From: Gammaproteobacteria bacterium
GTDB taxonomy: Bacteria > Pseudomonadota > Gammaproteobacteria > GCA-001735895
NCBI GenBank assembly: GCA_024232855.1
Contig: JAAEPH010000234.1
Location: 1-40,317 of the forward strand
Direction of reading: 5' to 3'
DNA: 40,317 bases
Below the pieces are notes generated by a model, which saw nothing but the letters and a program-made list of their open reading frames with translations, was not told the DNA's origin and searched no databases. This document shows, in pieces, positions 37,327 through 40,317 of the stretch. The stretch's first letter is position 1, and every line of letters begins with the position of its first letter. The position numbers were made by a program, and so were the translations under genes.

Positions 37327-39069
37327 TTAAACTGCTTCCAGCCGATTTGTTGCGGACGCGTCGACGCTGATTCCGGCGCGGGCGATGGCGTTCAACACCG
37401 CGCGCAGCGACGCACCGACGATATCCTCGCTGCAACCGGCGCCGCAAGCGCGTTGCCCGTTGACGTTGAGTTGCACGTAGGCCATCGCCTCGGATTGTTC
37501 GTTGTCGCCGAGGGTGTGCTCGTTGTAATCGACGATGACGATGCGCGAATCCAGGTGCGCGTTGACGGCGCCGACAAACGCATCGAGGATGCCCTTGCCG
37601 CCGCTGGCAATCTCGACCTTGCCGTTATCGGTCAACAGCACCGCGCTCAGTTTGTCGCTGCCCTGCGCGCGCGAGGCCTGGTAGCTTTCCACGGTCATCG
37701 CCTGTTCGACCCGGAGATAGGTGTCCTGGAAAATCCGCCAGATTTGCTCGGACGATACCTCGGCTTCGCTCGCTTCCGCGTGGCGTTGCACGTGCGGGCT
37801 GAAATCGACCTGCAGCCAGCGCGGTAGAATCAGGCCGTAATCCTGTTCCAGCACGTAGGCCACGCCGCCCTTGCCGGACTGGCTGTTGATCCGAATTACT
37901 TCCTGGTACGTGCGTCCGACGTCGCGCGGATCGATCGGCAGGTAGGCGACCTTCCAGCGATTGTCGGGGCCGTTGACCTCGCGTTCCTTGTCGTCGATGG
38001 CCAGGCACTTGTTGATGGCGTCCTGGTGGCTGCCGGAAAAGGCGGCGAACACCAGCTCGCCCGCGTAGGGGTGGCGCGGATGCACCGGCAGCTGGGTGCA
38101 ATTTTCGACCACGCTGATGATGCGGTCCATGTCCGACAGGTCGAGTTCCGGATCGATACCCTGGCTGTAGAGGTTCATCGCCATGGTGACGATATCCATG
38201 TTGCCGGTGCGTTCGCCGTTGCCGAGCAGGGTGCCCTCGATGCGATCGGCGCCGGCCATGACGCCGAGCTCGGCGGCGGCAATGCCGCAGCCGCGATCGT
38301 TGTGGGTGTGCAGGCTTATGCTGACGCTGTCGCGGCGGCTGATGCGGTCGCAAATGGTTTCGATCTGGTCGGCGTAGACATTGGGCGTCGCCACCTCGAC
38401 GGTGGCCGGCAGGTTGATGATGACCTTGTTCCGCGGCGTCGGTTGCCAGACATCGATGACCGCATCGCAGACTTCGATCGCGTAATCGAGTTCGGTATTG
38501 GTGAAACTCTCCGGGGAGTACTGAAACTGCCACTCGGTGTCGGTTTGCCGGCTGGCGTAATCCCGCACCCAGGTTGCGCCCTGTACGGCAATGCCCTTGA
38601 TCTCGTCGCGTGACCTCTTGAACACCTGTTCGCGCTGTATCGTCGAGGTCGAGTTATACAAATGCATGATGGCGCGCCGCGCGCCCTTGAGCGCTTCGTA
38701 GCTGCGCGCGATCAGGGGTTCGCGCGCCTGGGTCAGTGCCTGGATGGTGACGTCCCCGGGGATCAGGTCCTGCTCGATCAACTGGCGCACGAAGTCGAAG
38801 TCCGTCTGCGACGCCGCGGGAAAGCCGACTTCGATTTCCTTGAAACCGACGTCGACCAGCAATTGAAACATCGCCAGCTTCTGGCTCGGGTTCATCGGCT
38901 CGATCAGGGCCTGGTTGCCGTCACGCAGGTCCACACTGCACCAGTCGGGGGCGCGTTCGATAACGCGGTCGGGCCAGCGGCGGGCGCGTTTTGCGAGCGG
39001 GGGAAAGGGGCGATATTTTTTGAAGTTGTAGGATGACACGTTCGTTTCCTGATACTGAGTGGGTTTCAA
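37327..39069 (-). CDS. leuA: 2-isopropylmalate synthase
   Basis: 580 aa, LeuA type 2 N-terminus (YRPFPPLAKRARRWPDRVIERAPDWCSVDLRDGNQALIEPM), HTHNDRGCGIAAAELG and C-terminal allosteric domain. Start uncertain (TTG 39069 or a downstream GTG). Confidence 0.95.
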   Translation of the reverse strand: MKPTQYQETNVSSYNFKKYRPFPPLAKRARRWPDRVIERAPDWCSVDLRDGNQALIEPMNPSQKLAMFQLLVDVGFKEIEVGFPAASQTDFDFVRQLIEQDLIPGDVTIQALTQAREPLIARSYEALKGARRAIMHLYNSTSTIQREQVFKRSRDEIKGIAVQGATWVRDYASRQTDTEWQFQYSPESFTNTELDYAIEVCDAVIDVWQPTPRNKVIINLPATVEVATPNVYADQIETICDRISRRDSVSISLHTHNDRGCGIAAAELGVMAGADRIEGTLLGNGERTGNMDIVTMAMNLYSQGIDPELDLSDMDRIISVVENCTQLPVHPRHPYAGELVFAAFSGSHQDAINKCLAIDDKEREVNGPDNRWKVAYLPIDPRDVGRTYQEVIRINSQSGKGGVAYVLEQDYGLILPRWLQVDFSPHVQRHAEASEAEVSSEQIWRIFQDTYLRVEQAMTVESYQASRAQGSDKLSAVLLTDNGKVEIASGGKGILDAFVGAVNAHLDSRIVIVDYNEHTLGDNEQSEAMAYVQLNVNGQRACGAGCSEDIVGASLRAVLNAIARAGISVDASATNRLEAV

Positions 39070-39222
39070 AGATTGACTCGATGGTAAAGTAATATAGCCG
39101 ACAGGTGCTAGGTAATGATTGCGTTTTTGGCGTTGATTGCGCTTTCAGGGGATAGAAATAGCTATAAAATTTAAAAATATTAGCTAAACTATCTAAATTA
39201 TTAAATTTAGTGAGGGAGATAG

Positions 39223-39693
39223 ATGGGTCTCGCGCTGGATCGCATCGATAAACACATCCTCAGGCTGATGCAGGCCAACGGCCGCATCAGTAACCTCGAA
39301 CTCGCCGAGCAGGTCGGTCTGTCGCCGACGCCGTGCTCGCGCCGCGTAAAACGGCTTGAGGAATCGGGCCTGATCACCGGCCACGTCACGTTGCTCGATC
39401 CGCAGGCGCTCGGCCTCAACCTGACGGCGATCGTCGGCATCGCCATGGACCGGCATACGCCCGATCGTTTCGAGTCGTTCGAAAAGGCGATTGCGGCGAT
39501 GCCGGAGATTATCGAATGCAGCATCGTCACCGGGCAAACCGCCGATTTCCTGCTCAAGGTCGTGGTGCGGGATATGCAGCATTACGAAAAGTTTCTGCTC
39601 GGCCACCTGACGCGCCTCGACGGTGTCACCGGCGTGCATTCGAGCTTCGTGCTGCGCCAGCTCGTCAAGAAGACCGAGCTGCCGCTGGAATAG
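39223..39693 (+). CDS. Lrp/AsnC family transcriptional regulator
   Basis: 156 aa; LDRIDKHILRLMQANGRISNLELAEQVGLSPTPCSRRVKRLEESGLITGHVTLLDPQALGLNLTAIVGI. Confidence 0.95.
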   Translation: MGLALDRIDKHILRLMQANGRISNLELAEQVGLSPTPCSRRVKRLEESGLITGHVTLLDPQALGLNLTAIVGIAMDRHTPDRFESFEKAIAAMPEIIECSIVTGQTADFLLKVVVRDMQHYEKFLLGHLTRLDGVTGVHSSFVLRQLVKKTELPLE

Positions 39694-39695
39694 AC

Positions 39696-39781
39696 GGGGA
39701 CAGTATACCTATTACAATAGCGCTGAGAATTTCGGGGGAATTGAAGCGGAGCGGCGCTGTTGTAATAGGTATACTGTCCCC
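39696..39781. repeat. GGGGACA...TGTCCCC long inverted-repeat element
   Basis: 22-bp perfect stem GGGGACAGTATACCTATTACAA (39696-39717) / TTGTAATAGGTATACTGTCCCC (39760-39781), extended by 6 more pairs (one G.T) to 39723/39754. Confidence 0.9.
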
Positions 39782-39787
39782 CAAATA

Positions 39788-39815
39788 AATAAAAAACCCC
39801 GCGCGAGGGCGGGGT
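39788..39815 (-). terminator. Rho-independent terminator for the minus-strand PEP-CTERM gene
   Basis: On the minus strand, CCCCGC-CCTCGC-GCGGGG followed by TTTTTTATTTATTT. Confidence 0.75.
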
Positions 39816-39836
39816 CGGGTGTGTGTGGTGTAAGCG

Positions 39837-40091
39837 TCAGGCCTTGACCGAAGTCCTGCGTGACATGCCGACGAAACCGATCAGCGCGGTGCCGAACAAC
39901 CAGACCGCGGCGGGAACCGGGATAGGTGACAGGGACAGGGACCGGGAGATTTGTAAATCGTAGCCCGTCACGTTAAACGATATCTCTTTATCTGTACAAG
40001 TAGCAGGACCCCGAATGCAGTCGGCAATTTTTATAGTAGCGGACCCGTTGTAAGTGAAAGTATGGTAGAGAAGGGAATCAAGCAGAGACAA
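39837..40091 (-). CDS. VPLPA/PEP-CTERM sorting-domain protein (C-terminal part; upstream part in another frame)
   Basis: C-terminus SPIPVPAAVWLFGTALIGFVGMSRRTSVKA: Pro-rich motif, TM helix and basic tail typical of VPLPA/PEP-CTERM proteins. Confidence 0.8.
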   Translation of the reverse strand: MSLLDSLLYHTFTYNGSATIKIADCIRGPATCTDKEISFNVTGYDLQISRSLSLSPIPVPAAVWLFGTALIGFVGMSRRTSVKA

Positions 40092-40317
40092 TGAGCCACT
40101 ATCAAAGGGGGGGCCGTGACGAAGTTATTATACCCAATCTGGTTGCTGTCCGAACTTGCTCCTTTATATAGCCTCAACACTGAATCGAGCTCTAGCCCGG
40201 AAAATTCACAAATTATGCACGATCTCGCTTGTCTATTGATTCCACAAGAAATATTCCCTCAGTCGCTCGTAATCACTGATACGAGACTTCTTCGGGAATT
40301 TCCTTGTGAAAACAATA

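Noticed and set aside
37625-38533. 302-aa minus-strand ORF within leuA
   Set aside because: Same strand, alternate frame of leuA; Arg/Gln/His-rich low-complexity composition.

Overview
The window is a dense, GC-rich, bacterial chromosomal segment, probably gammaproteobacterial (gshA type 1, rdgC, DUF2058/YaiL, mtgA, DbpA-tailed DeaD). I see about 30 protein-coding genes and no tRNA, rRNA, CRISPR array, prophage or intact transposase. Most genes are metabolic: a SauS-like acylating aldehyde dehydrogenase with an acyl-CoA synthetase, NnrS, a two-subunit aconitase X, aldo/keto reductase, MFS transporter, ceramidase-like membrane protein, PEP-mutase/ICL-family lyase, an M20 amidohydrolase - DDAH-like - gshA operon, ChrB/ChrA, YtoQ, an MscK-like channel, a histone-like Lys/Ala-rich protein, DeaD helicase, a trans-sulfuration PLP enzyme, an FAD oxidoreductase, RdgC, ALDH, an M24 peptidase, MtgA, LeuA, an Lrp-type regulator and a VPLPA/PEP-CTERM protein. 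The observations most worth a second look are: (i) a 25-bp perfect inverted repeat enclosing two inner hairpins (cloverleaf) at 128-230, next to other repeats; (ii) two GGGGACA...TGTCCCC hairpin elements and a 20-mer shared by two intergenic regions; (iii) a 72-aa ORF ATGA-coupled to the aconitase X genes; (iv) a T-tract hairpin in the leader of the cystathionine gamma-synthase-like gene; (v) a widely conserved-looking protein of unknown function at 4958-6370; (vi) several decayed or interrupted genes: an M24 peptidase with a frameshift and an in-frame stop, a 5'-truncated vWA-protein tail, and a PEP-CTERM gene interrupted at a C7 run. I did not find convincing evidence for a wholly new multi-gene system. 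All family assignments are from memory of sequence motifs and were not checked by database search.
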